NCBI GenBank assembly: GCA_023457295.1
Contig: JAEWLZ010000161.1
Coordinates: 1-15,501, forward strand
Direction: 5' to 3'
Source of the DNA: Cyanobacteria bacterium OH_PDB_112
GTDB taxonomy: Bacteria > Cyanobacteriota > Vampirovibrionia > Gastranaerophilales > CAJFVJ01
Length of the DNA: 15,501 nt
Made by a program: the position numbers and the translations under genes. Of the stretch, positions 1 through 6,135 are shown piece by piece. A model generated the notes under the pieces. It saw only the letters and a program-made list of their open reading frames with translations. It made no database searches and was not told the DNA's origin. The first letter of the stretch is position 1. The number at the start of each line of letters is the position of its first letter.

Positions 1-354
1 TTCACAAAAAAAGAAAAGCTTTCCACAGAAGAATGGAAAAAGCTTCGCAATCACCCCAACGTCGGTGTGAGCTTGCTTATGAATATAAACTTCCTGTCAG
101 AAATCATCCCATATATTCATTATCATAAGGAAAGATGGGACGGACAGGGAGAACCTGAAGGTTTGAAAGGCAACAGTATTCCTTTCGGGTCAAGAATTAT
201 AGCGGTAGCGGACGCTTATCAGGCACTTACATCCAAAAGACCTTATCGTGAGCCTCTAAGCCACGAAAAAGCCGTAAGTGTTTTGAAAGAAGAAGCCGGT
301 GTAAAATGGGATCCGATTATTGTGGATGCCGTTGAGCATATTTATAATAAATAA
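1..354 (+). CDS. HD-GYP domain protein, C-terminal part (5' truncated by window edge)
   Basis: The reading frame is open from the first base, so the start and the N-terminal HD half lie outside the window. The visible 117 residues match the C-terminal half of an HD-GYP domain, the family of metal-dependent cyclic-di-GMP phosphodiesterases. A KLSTEEW...HPNVG segment is followed by HYHKERWDG, then GLKGNSIP, RIIAVADAYQALTS and RPYRE, in the order typical of the family. Two signature positions differ. The usual HHE reads HKE, and the GYP triplet reads GEP. Whether the protein hydrolyses a cyclic dinucleotide or only binds one cannot be judged without the N-terminal HD residues. The fold assignment is secure and the activity is inferred. 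No U-tract terminator is visible directly downstream; a dispersed repeat begins about 40 bases after the stop. Confidence 0.88.
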   Translation, partial: FTKKEKLSTEEWKKLRNHPNVGVSLLMNINFLSEIIPYIHYHKERWDGQGEPEGLKGNSIPFGSRIIAVADAYQALTSKRPYREPLSHEKAVSVLKEEAGVKWDPIIVDAVEHIYNK

Positions 355-395
355 AAACCACGCCATTCTGAAAAAATCGCAACCCGCACCAAGCT

Positions 396-475
396 GTCAT
401 TGCAAGGAATTAAATGCCAAGTAGGTAGCATATCCCTAATCGCTACGCTCAAGGGCTATCCTAACGAAGCAATCT
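396..475. repeat. Dispersed hairpin repeat with GTCATTGC / CGAAGCAATCT ends
   Basis: This 80-base element fills most of the gap between two convergent genes. It opens with GTCATTGCAAGG and closes with CGAAGCAATCT, which resembles a dispersed repeat seen between genes in many bacterial genomes. Its core is an imperfect palindrome: bases 426-437 pair with 452-463 at 10 of 12 positions, around a 14-base loop containing CGCTACGCTC. It has no U-tract, so it is unlikely to be a classical terminator. Only one copy is in the window, so its repetition is inferred from resemblance rather than seen. Confidence 0.6.
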
Positions 476-492
476 ACTTTAATTGAGATGCT

Positions 493-1356
493 TCACTTTT
501 GTTCAGCAGGCGATATCCTCTTTGCCTTGAGCGATTTTACATGCTTTGCGCGGTGGTCTTTGATTTCTTGAGCTAGCATGGATTCAACAATATTAAGTTT
601 TTCCGGAAATTTAAAATACTCCTTAAAAACCCTAACATACCATGCGGGTTCTATCGAAATATTTTTAATCTTTTTATCACGCAAAAAATTAATTAATTTC
701 GCTGTTTTATTGCAGCCATCATCATAAGCATTAATCTCTCTTTTTATTCCATGTCTCCAATTTTGCAAAACAGCTATTTTTTCATGCGAAGTAAATTTTG
801 CCTTCTTAAAAAAAGATTGAATTTTCTTTTCCAAAGGAAATAAAGAAGGCATAAAAGTATATATTTTCTTGTCATAAAACAAATCACAACTATCAGCAAC
901 TTTATCAACTAATAAAGAACGTTGAATACCTTTTTTAGCCAAATGCTTTGGTGCCGTAATTAAGTCACAAAAATGTCTGAACTCATGGAAAAATATACCA
1001 AAAGCTCTAGAAGAATTTAATACATTTTCCCATTTTTTATTCTTAGAAAATTCCAAACCCATAGCAAAATGGGTATTTAAATAATTCTCTTGTTGATTAT
1101 CAAAAATAGCCCCCAAATATCCTGTACCATGTTCAACATTAACATTAATACCTTGATAATTTCGCTTAAAAAAATCTGATACTTCATTCTGTGTTATTTC
1201 TACTGGTTGTTTTTTTTGTTGCTTAAGCAAAAGAGTATATCTCACCCACTCAAAAGTATTATCACTAAATCTCTGAGAAAAAGCTTCTTTTTCAAAAGGT
1301 GAACCTTTAATATTTGGCAGATATCCGCTCTGAAAAACTTTTGGAATTATTTTCAT
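493..1356 (-). CDS. Uncharacterised protein with HExxH zinc-peptidase motif
   Basis: The protein has 287 residues and no signal peptide or membrane segment that I can see, so it is probably cytoplasmic. I do not recognise the family from its overall sequence. The strongest signal is HEFRH at residues 124-128, preceded by a hydrophobic stretch (AFGIFF) and followed by FCDLI. This is how the active-site helix of a zincin metallopeptidase looks. A second conserved-looking patch, REINAYDDG at about 206-214, could supply the third zinc ligand (Glu207), as in gluzincins with an ExxA pattern. The C-terminus is Lys/Arg rich. The gene is divergent from the aminopeptidase and convergent with the HD-GYP gene. 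A weak AAAGG lies six bases before the start. It could be a housekeeping peptidase or a toxin-like zincin, and neither is proven. Confidence 0.7.
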   Translation of the reverse strand: MKIIPKVFQSGYLPNIKGSPFEKEAFSQRFSDNTFEWVRYTLLLKQQKKQPVEITQNEVSDFFKRNYQGINVNVEHGTGYLGAIFDNQQENYLNTHFAMGLEFSKNKKWENVLNSSRAFGIFFHEFRHFCDLITAPKHLAKKGIQRSLLVDKVADSCDLFYDKKIYTFMPSLFPLEKKIQSFFKKAKFTSHEKIAVLQNWRHGIKREINAYDDGCNKTAKLINFLRDKKIKNISIEPAWYVRVFKEYFKFPEKLNIVESMLAQEIKDHRAKHVKSLKAKRISPAEQK

Positions 1357-1452
1357 CTAATGCCTTTGGTGATTTTGTCGACAATAAATAAAAACTTTCC
1401 TAAAAAAATTATTTGCCCAAAATTTAAAAATCCCTTAACAGTTCTTAATTTA

Positions 1453-1461
1453 TGTTATTAT
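1453..1461 (+). promoter_or_regulatory. Extended -10 promoter for the M29 aminopeptidase
   Basis: TG-T-TATTAT at this position fits an extended -10 element, about 40 bases before the start codon. A TTAACA at 1435-1440 could act as a -35, although the 15-base spacer is short. The 13-mer TGTTATTATTAAT that begins here recurs exactly upstream of the Nudix-type regulator at 3938-3950. This is a prediction from pattern only. Confidence 0.45.
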
Positions 1462-1498
1462 TAATTATGCAAATATAACTTAAAAAAGGAGTCCAAAA

Positions 1499-2599
1499 AT
1501 GGAAAATATTTGGCAAAAATACGCAAAAGTACTCGTAGAATATTCAACCGATGTCCAAAAAGGCGATTTGGTTATCATAAGAGCAGAATCACAAGCACAG
1601 CCTCTTGTTAAAGCGGTTTATGAAGAAGTTTTGAAAAAAGGAGCAAATCCTATCTGCAAAATCTCACTGCCAGGAATTGTGGAAAGTTACTTCAAATACG
1701 CTTCTGATGAGCAATTAGAGTTTTTAGACCCGTTTGCCGTAAATGAATATAAAACCGCACACAAATTTATATCAATCGGAGCACCATATAATACAAAAAA
1801 CATGACAAAAGTTGCTCCTGAAAAACTAGCAAAACGCTCAAGCGCAAACCAGCCTTTGTCTAAAATTCTTCTTGAAAGAGCCGCAAAAGGCGAACTTAGC
1901 TGGGTAATTTGCGACTTCCCGACAGAATCTTTGGCACAGGAAGGCAAAATGTCTTTGGATGATTATACAGAATTTTTGCTTAATGCATGTCATTTGCACG
2001 AAGAAAACCCGGTTTCAAAATGGAAAGAAATCGGAGAAAAACAGGATAAATTGGTTGAATATCTTAATAAAACAACCAAAATTCGCTATGTGGGCGAAAA
2101 AACCGATATAACTTTCTCCACTGAAGGAAGAAAATGGATTAGCTGCTGCGGTTTAAATAACTTCCCTGACGGCGAGATTTTTACCTCTCCAGTTGAAGAT
2201 TCAGCAGAAGGCGAAATTTATTTTGATTTCCCACAAATTTATCGTGGAAATGAAGCCAAAGGCGTATGGGTAAAACTTGAAAAAGGTCGAGTGGTAGAAG
2301 TTACAGCTGAATCAGGCGAAGATTTTGTCAAAAAAATGATAGCGCAAGATGAAGGTGCTAGCCTTGTCGGTGAAATAGCTATTGGAACAAATAAAGAAAT
2401 TCAAGAAATCACGGGCAATATCCTTTTCGATGAAAAAATCGGCGGCTCAATTCACATGGCTCTTGGTGCTTCATACCCAGAAGCCGGTGGTAAAAATGAA
2501 TCGGGACTTCACTGGGATTTAATTAAGAATATGAAAAACGGCGGAAAAATTTATGCCGATGATATTCTTATATATGAAAACGGTGATTTTTTGATATAA
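1499..2599 (+). CDS. M29 family aminopeptidase (AmpS/PepS type)
   Basis: This is a 366-residue metallo-aminopeptidase of the M29 family (thermophilic aminopeptidase T, AmpS, PepS). The family uses two metal ions to remove N-terminal residues from peptides in the cytoplasm. The N-terminal domain runs to about residue 190. The metal-binding domain follows, with NFPDGEIFTSP at 221-231, GEIAIGTN at 291-298, FDEKIGGSIHMALGASY at 310-326 and GLHWD at 336-340. By family pattern the likely metal ligands are Glu226, Glu292, His319, His338 and Asp340, with Tyr326 as the conserved catalytic tyrosine. Glu226 and Glu292 are 66 residues apart, the spacing I recall for AmpT. The length is slightly below the usual 400. 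A good AAGGAG at 1486-1491 sits seven bases from the ATG. The gene has its own promoter and terminator, so it is monocistronic. Confidence 0.93.
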   Translation: MENIWQKYAKVLVEYSTDVQKGDLVIIRAESQAQPLVKAVYEEVLKKGANPICKISLPGIVESYFKYASDEQLEFLDPFAVNEYKTAHKFISIGAPYNTKNMTKVAPEKLAKRSSANQPLSKILLERAAKGELSWVICDFPTESLAQEGKMSLDDYTEFLLNACHLHEENPVSKWKEIGEKQDKLVEYLNKTTKIRYVGEKTDITFSTEGRKWISCCGLNNFPDGEIFTSPVEDSAEGEIYFDFPQIYRGNEAKGVWVKLEKGRVVEVTAESGEDFVKKMIAQDEGASLVGEIAIGTNKEIQEITGNILFDEKIGGSIHMALGASYPEAGGKNESGLHWDLIKNMKNGGKIYADDILIYENGDFLI

Positions 2600-2621
2600 A
2601 AATCAAACAAAATAACAAATA

Positions 2622-2651
2622 AAAAAGTGAAGATTTTTGTCTTCACTTTTT
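2622..2651 (+). terminator. Rho-independent terminator of the aminopeptidase gene
   Basis: A 12-base perfect stem (2622-2633 with 2640-2651) has a six-base TTTTTG loop and runs into T-rich sequence. It starts 22 bases after the stop codon. The stem is symmetric in A and T, so it could also work in the other direction. Confidence 0.85.
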
Positions 2652-2653
2652 TA

Positions 2654-2987
2654 TTTTCAACCCCCTTTTTACTCTTGAAATTTAAATTTGTTACATTTCT
2701 TAACACTTTTAGGACTAAAATAAAGCTTTATTCATAAAAAATTCAATAATATCAAGCAATAGAGAAAAAAATCTCAATATAAATTTTAATAGGAATTTAT
2801 ATAAAAAATAGTCTAAAAAATCCTTTTTTTTAGCTTTTTAAATTCCAAAAAATTTTTTTTGTATTACAATAAGTAGAGCAAGCAATTGTTTTATTAACAA
2901 TTAGTCGATAATTCAAAATAACAATTACTCGAAAAAATCAGAATTTTCGCTTAGCGGAAATTTTTCGAAGAAAGACAAGAGGAAAAT
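2654..2987 (+). promoter_or_regulatory. Long AT-rich upstream region and structured leader of the lytic transglycosylase
   Basis: This 334-base gap holds no convincing gene. Its first two thirds are very AT-rich with small weak hairpins. A possible -10, TACAAT, is at 2865-2870, with only a poor -35. Downstream, a hairpin pairs AATTGTT (2884-2890) with AACAATT (2896-2902). Two near-direct repeats, AACAATTAGTCGATAA and AACAATTACTCGAAAA, start at 2896 and 2920. A larger hairpin pairs AATTTTCGC (2942-2950) with GCGGAAATT (2954-2962), extended outward by CGAAA/TTTCG (2930-2934 and 2963-2967). It ends about ten bases before the ribosome binding site (AAGAGGA, 2977-2983). I recognise no known riboswitch. 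The structure suggests leader control, but this is inferred. Confidence 0.4.
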
Positions 2988-3608
2988 ATGAGGATTTCAG
3001 ACTTGAAAAAAACAATTTTATTTATTTTAATCACTCTACTAACATTAAATTTAAATTGTTCAGCACAAAGTTCTTCATCTAAAACAGTAATTAAAGAAAA
3101 AATCGTAGAATGTTCATTAGAACAAGGAGTTGATCCTGCTTTAGCGTTAAGTATTGCGCAACAGGAATCCAAATTCAACAAAAATGCCAGAAGCTCACAA
3201 GGAGCAGTGGGTGTTTTTCAATTAGTACCATCTACCGCCAGAACATTAGGTATTGACCCTTATTGTTTAAACGGAAACATTAAAGGTGGCGTCAAATATT
3301 TGAAACTTATGCAAGACAGCTTTGGTTCCCTCGAATTAGCTATTGCAGCTTATAACGCAGGACCTGGTGCCGTTAAAAGACATAGGGGAGTCCCTCCGTA
3401 CTCTCAAACAAGAGCTTATGTCAGAAAAATTATGGCAAACTATAACTATTTAAAACAAAATCCTGACCCTGCAATGGTTAAAATGACAAAACAAAAACAA
3501 GCTCCCGAGGTTATTTGTATTCCCTCAGAAACAGCTATATTTTTAGCAAAACCGGCTATTGCGGATGCTTTTGTAAAAATGAATCATACAAAACACGTTA
3601 TCGAATAG
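2988..3608 (+). CDS. Secreted lytic transglycosylase (SLT domain)
   Basis: This 206-residue protein carries a soluble lytic transglycosylase domain of the Slt70/MltE type, which cleaves the MurNAc-GlcNAc bond of peptidoglycan to leave 1,6-anhydro ends. Residues 1-26 form a signal peptide: KK at 7-8, a hydrophobic core at 9-21 and a likely cut after CSA. The cysteine there is not in a proper lipobox because Asn precedes it. The SLT motifs appear in order: the catalytic Glu60 in AQQESKFN, GAVGVFQLVPSTA at 72-84, AIAAYNAGPGAV at 118-129 and PYSQTRAYVRKI at 137-148. The last 50 residues are not part of the known domain. The enzyme is a small, single-domain one and could serve cell-wall turnover, or wall opening for the flagellum. 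Start choice is supported by AAGAGGA five bases upstream. Confidence 0.93.
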   Translation: MRISDLKKTILFILITLLTLNLNCSAQSSSSKTVIKEKIVECSLEQGVDPALALSIAQQESKFNKNARSSQGAVGVFQLVPSTARTLGIDPYCLNGNIKGGVKYLKLMQDSFGSLELAIAAYNAGPGAVKRHRGVPPYSQTRAYVRKIMANYNYLKQNPDPAMVKMTKQKQAPEVICIPSETAIFLAKPAIADAFVKMNHTKHVIE

Positions 3609-3634
3609 TATAATAATTATTCAAAAAATAAAAC

Positions 3635-3670
3635 TTTAGTCCCTTCAAATATCGACTTGAAGGGGCTAAA
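3635..3670 (+). terminator. Hairpin after the lytic transglycosylase gene, probable terminator
   Basis: Bases 3635-3648 pair with 3657-3670 over 14 positions with one G-U wobble, around an eight-base loop. The stem is GC-richer than its surroundings (TCCCTTCAA / TTGAAGGGG). The following tract (ATGTTTTC) is a weak U-run, so termination may be partial and allow read-through into the DUF378 gene 33 bases downstream. Confidence 0.65.
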
Positions 3671-3702
3671 ATGTTTTCAGCTTATAAAAAGGAGATTTTA
3701 AA

Positions 3703-3915
3703 ATGCAAACTTGTGAATGCGGTCTTACTAAAAAAATTCTATATGCTTTAATATTGATCGGAGCATTAAACTGGGGCTTGGTTGGTGCTTTCAGATTTGA
3801 TTTGGTAGCTTATTTACTTGGAGATATGACTATTCCAGCAAGAATTGTTTATATTTTAGTCGGTTTAGCTGCTGTTATAAAAAGTATTTATTTGATAATT
3901 AGTTGTAAAAAATAA
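3703..3915 (+). CDS. DUF378 family small membrane protein
   Basis: This 70-residue protein matches the DUF378 family (YuzA-like), whose function is unknown. Seen here are the family hallmarks IGALNWGLVGAF (residues 18-29), FDLVAYLLGD and RIVYILVGLAAV. They form two membrane-spanning helices at roughly 11-29 and 44-66 joined by a short polar turn. The N-terminus carries two cysteines (CECG, residues 4-7) and the C-terminus ends CKK. These are unusual additions and could bind a metal or form a disulphide. A strong AAGGAG lies a few bases before the ATG. The gene sits between a transglycosylase and a regulator with no clear operon partner. The family call is confident, and no function is proposed. 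Confidence 0.87.
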   Translation: MQTCECGLTKKILYALILIGALNWGLVGAFRFDLVAYLLGDMTIPARIVYILVGLAAVIKSIYLIISCKK

Positions 3916-3916
3916 A

Positions 3917-3961
3917 TTTCATTTTCTTGCATGTTTTTGTTATTATTAATAGAAAATGAGA
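3917..3961 (+). promoter_or_regulatory. Promoter flanked by an inverted repeat, candidate operator of the Nudix-type regulator
   Basis: TTTCATTTTC (3917-3926) and GAAAATGAGA (3952-3961) are inverted copies matching at 9 of 10 positions. Between them, TG-T-TATTAT at 3938-3946 reads as an extended -10. The left arm would overlap a weak -35 and the right arm would lie at the transcript start, just before the start codon at 3972. A repeat flanking a gene's own promoter is typical of autoregulation, which suits the encoded DNA-binding protein. It could instead be a weak terminator of the DUF378 gene. Confidence 0.45.
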
Positions 3962-3971
3962 TGGGAAAATT

Positions 3972-4649
3972 ATGCAAGAAACTAAAACCCACGAAGTCAC
4001 AGTCGACGTCGTCATCCTAACAGTCCGAAATAAAGAACTTCAAGTGCTTTTAATCCAAAGGGGTCAAGAACCTTTTATGGATAAATGGTCAATTCCCGGT
4101 GGATTTATAAGACTTTCAGAAGACTTGGATGATGCGGCTGAGCGTGTTCTGTATGAAAAAACTCGTGTAAAAAATGTTCATTTATCGCAATTACATACTT
4201 TCGGTAATCCTTTAAGATATCCGAAGTCTCGTGTTATTACAGTTGCATATTGCGCTCTAATTCGCTCTGATGAACTTGTTTTGGAATCTGAACAAGGATT
4301 GGGAATCAAAGATATTCAATGGCATTCGGTCTACAACTTGCCTCCTTTGGCTTTTGACCACAAAGAAATTATTAATCATGCCATAAGTTATTTGCGCGAC
4401 AATGTAGAGCATAAACCTGTCGCATTCCAGTTGTTGCCTAAAAAATTCACCCTTACACAACTTCAAAAAACTTATGAAATGATTTTGAACAAAATTTTAG
4501 ATAAACGAAATTTTCGTAAAAAGATTTTGTCTTACAATATTTTGACAGAATTAACGGAAGTATCAAAAGAAGGTTCTAAAAGACCGGCAAGACTTTATTC
4601 ATTTAATAAATATTTCCTTGATAACCGTCAATCTAAAACAAACCAGTAA
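3972..4649 (+). CDS. NrtR-like transcriptional regulator (Nudix fold plus winged helix)
   Basis: This 225-residue protein has a Nudix-fold domain (about 8-140) followed by a winged-helix domain (about 148-215, LPKKFTLTQLQKTYEMIL and RPARLYSFN). The order and length match NrtR and related Nudix-type regulators, which sense ADP-ribose or sugars and repress NAD or sugar genes. The Nudix box at 44-66 keeps Gly44, Glu50, Arg58 and Glu62. The REUxEE core reads RVLYEK, and the later glycine is Arg65. Two catalytic-motif glutamates are therefore missing, and the domain probably binds a ligand without hydrolysing it. The effector cannot be read from the sequence, and no NAD or sugar catabolic genes are adjacent. 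The start at 3972 has a modest GGGA upstream. The 3' end overlaps the convergent minus-strand gene by 17 bases. Confidence 0.85.
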   Translation: MQETKTHEVTVDVVILTVRNKELQVLLIQRGQEPFMDKWSIPGGFIRLSEDLDDAAERVLYEKTRVKNVHLSQLHTFGNPLRYPKSRVITVAYCALIRSDELVLESEQGLGIKDIQWHSVYNLPPLAFDHKEIINHAISYLRDNVEHKPVAFQLLPKKFTLTQLQKTYEMILNKILDKRNFRKKILSYNILTELTEVSKEGSKRPARLYSFNKYFLDNRQSKTNQ

Positions 4650-5364
4650 GCAAAACATTTCTGCCTAAAGGTTTGACTTTGCAATATTTCTCAAGAGATT
4701 TTATAAAACATTCATTATGACAAAAACCTCCTGATAAGAAAATTTGTTCAGGTCTTTTTGCAAAATTCCACATATTATAGGCAAGACCGTGAATATATTT
4801 AGGAATACACTCTTTTGCGCTTTGTCCCGATGCAATATCATCCATGATTTTTTCCATTCCAAAAATCCCGCAAGTAAGAGAATATTTGACATCGGAAACA
4901 TTCAAATCATCAACTTCAACATCATAAAAATTACAAAGCATCTCAACAGTAGCTCCTGTTGAGCTTGCGCAGGCACTATTCCAATCCAAATCAGAGTATT
5001 TGCCGTCTTTAAACTTTATCCATTTAGCATCTCTGCTTCCGATATCTAGTACGGTAGCATCTTTTAAATCAGGAACCAGTTTCATCGCGCCATAAGCAAG
5101 AGCAAGAATTTCGTTTGTATAAACCGCATCATCAGAAAGCAAATCTTGTACCATATGACCTGTGGCAAAATCAAATTTAAAAGGAATTTTCCGCAAATTT
5201 TTGGACGAAATAAGGGCAACACTTGCAAAAAATTTCTTGCCGTCTTTATCCAAAACTTCAATCAATTTCGCACCAAAAGGCTCAAGCTCAGTATTAATAA
5301 CACTACTTTCAGATAGCGTCATAATTTTGCTCCAAGTTGTTCCGGCATCAAGTAATTTTTTCAT
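4633..5364 (-). CDS. BadF/BadG/HgdC-type ASKHA ATPase (dehydratase activator-like)
   Basis: This 243-residue protein belongs to the ASKHA ATPases that energise electrons for 2-hydroxyacyl-CoA dehydratases, benzoyl-CoA reductases and double-cubane cluster proteins. The phosphate-binding motif DAGTTWSK is at residues 6-13, a second LDIGSRDAKWIK at 106-117, and an adenosine-type LSGG at 210-213. Two cysteines stand where HgdC holds the [4Fe-4S] cluster of its dimer: Cys132 in SACASSTG and Cys165 in TCGIFGMEK. They are 33 residues apart, against about 39 in HgdC. A typical dehydratase component is not present here. The upstream partner overlaps by four bases (ATGA), so the two are translationally coupled and probably act together. 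The 3' end overlaps the convergent regulator gene. The family is secure and the substrate system unknown. Confidence 0.87.
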   Translation of the reverse strand: MKKLLDAGTTWSKIMTLSESSVINTELEPFGAKLIEVLDKDGKKFFASVALISSKNLRKIPFKFDFATGHMVQDLLSDDAVYTNEILALAYGAMKLVPDLKDATVLDIGSRDAKWIKFKDGKYSDLDWNSACASSTGATVEMLCNFYDVEVDDLNVSDVKYSLTCGIFGMEKIMDDIASGQSAKECIPKYIHGLAYNMWNFAKRPEQIFLSGGFCHNECFIKSLEKYCKVKPLGRNVLLTGLF

Positions 5365-6083
5365 CGTAATTTTATAAACGCCTCAATTTTAGCTTTAGCC
5401 GACTTTGTTACAGTATCATCAACATCAATAAAAAGCCCACCGTGCTTATCTGCCAAATACTTTGCCAATTGCATCTTCGCACAAAAAGTCTGAGTAAAAA
5501 ATACTGTCGGCAGATTCGGATTTACCGTCATTTCTATATCCAAATCCGCAGGTCGACCTGCTTCCACACATCTTGTCCAACCAAAAACATGCGTTGTGTC
5601 AGGAAAAAGTTCCAATAAAGAAAAATCATTAGGAGGAACCCCCCAAAAACCCACAGTCGGAATACATGGATTAAGATTCAGTTCATTTTTTTTGTAAACG
5701 CCTTCCATTATTAAATTAATTTTGTCAGAAAGAGGCAAATTACTTTCAGAAATAGGCGTTAAAAAAGGCAGGTGGGAATAATTTTCATAACGGGTTTCGA
5801 TTACATTAAATCCTGAATCTTTTAGCAAAACAGCCGCAATATGCCCGGAATCACATTTTTCTTTGCCGATTGACGCTACTATTACTTTTATCCTGTCACG
5901 CAAAAAGAAAGCATTGTTTATTATGTTTGCAATAATTTTACAGTAAGCATCACAAACCATGCCTGATTGAGGATAACCATAATCGATATCCAAATCTAAA
6001 ATTTCACAATCAGGATTTTGGGCTATTTGATTTTGTAAAACCTGAGGGTCAGGATACCCCCAAAAAGCAACTATATTTTTCAT
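5361..6083 (-). CDS. Unrecognised partner protein of the ASKHA ATPase, with an internal repeat
   Basis: I do not recognise this protein. With the Met at 6083 it has 240 residues. An upstream in-frame ATG at 6104 would give 247, but that start touches the stem of a terminator. Neither has a good ribosome binding site. Counting from the longer form, residues 10-18 (NIVAFWGYP) and 149-157 (PTVGFWGVP) look like the first strands of two similar alpha/beta lobes. The last 50 residues include PTVFFTQTFCAKMQLAKYL and FIDVDDTVTKS. Cysteines at 33, 51, 55, 84, 147, 179 and 208 could ligate a cluster, but no recognised spacing is seen. Coupling to an HgdC-like ATPase by an ATGA overlap suggests that it is the electron acceptor or a divergent remnant of a dehydratase subunit. 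That is inference. Confidence 0.75.
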   Translation of the reverse strand: MKNIVAFWGYPDPQVLQNQIAQNPDCEILDLDIDYGYPQSGMVCDAYCKIIANIINNAFFLRDRIKVIVASIGKEKCDSGHIAAVLLKDSGFNVIETRYENYSHLPFLTPISESNLPLSDKINLIMEGVYKKNELNLNPCIPTVGFWGVPPNDFSLLELFPDTTHVFGWTRCVEAGRPADLDIEMTVNPNLPTVFFTQTFCAKMQLAKYLADKHGGLFIDVDDTVTKSAKAKIEAFIKLR

Positions 6084-6106
6084 ACAGCTTATGATAACAC
6101 ACATAA

Positions 6107-6134
6107 AAAAAACAGACCCCCCGGTCTGTTTTTT
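6107..6134 (-). terminator. Strong terminator of the membrane-hairpin zincin gene
   Basis: A 12-base perfect stem (6107-6118 with 6123-6134) contains ACAGACC/GGTCTGT, closes on a CCCC loop (GGGG in the minus-strand transcript) and is flanked by A and T runs. On the minus strand it ends in at least eight T residues. It lies 145 bases after the stop codon of the large minus-strand gene, so that gene has a long 3' UTR. It could work in both directions. Confidence 0.87.
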
Positions 6135-6135
6135 G

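Noticed and set aside
3044..3070. The transglycosylase as a lipoprotein because a Cys ends the signal region.
   Set aside because: The residue before the Cys is Asn, which does not fit the lipobox. Cleavage by signal peptidase I after CSA fits better.
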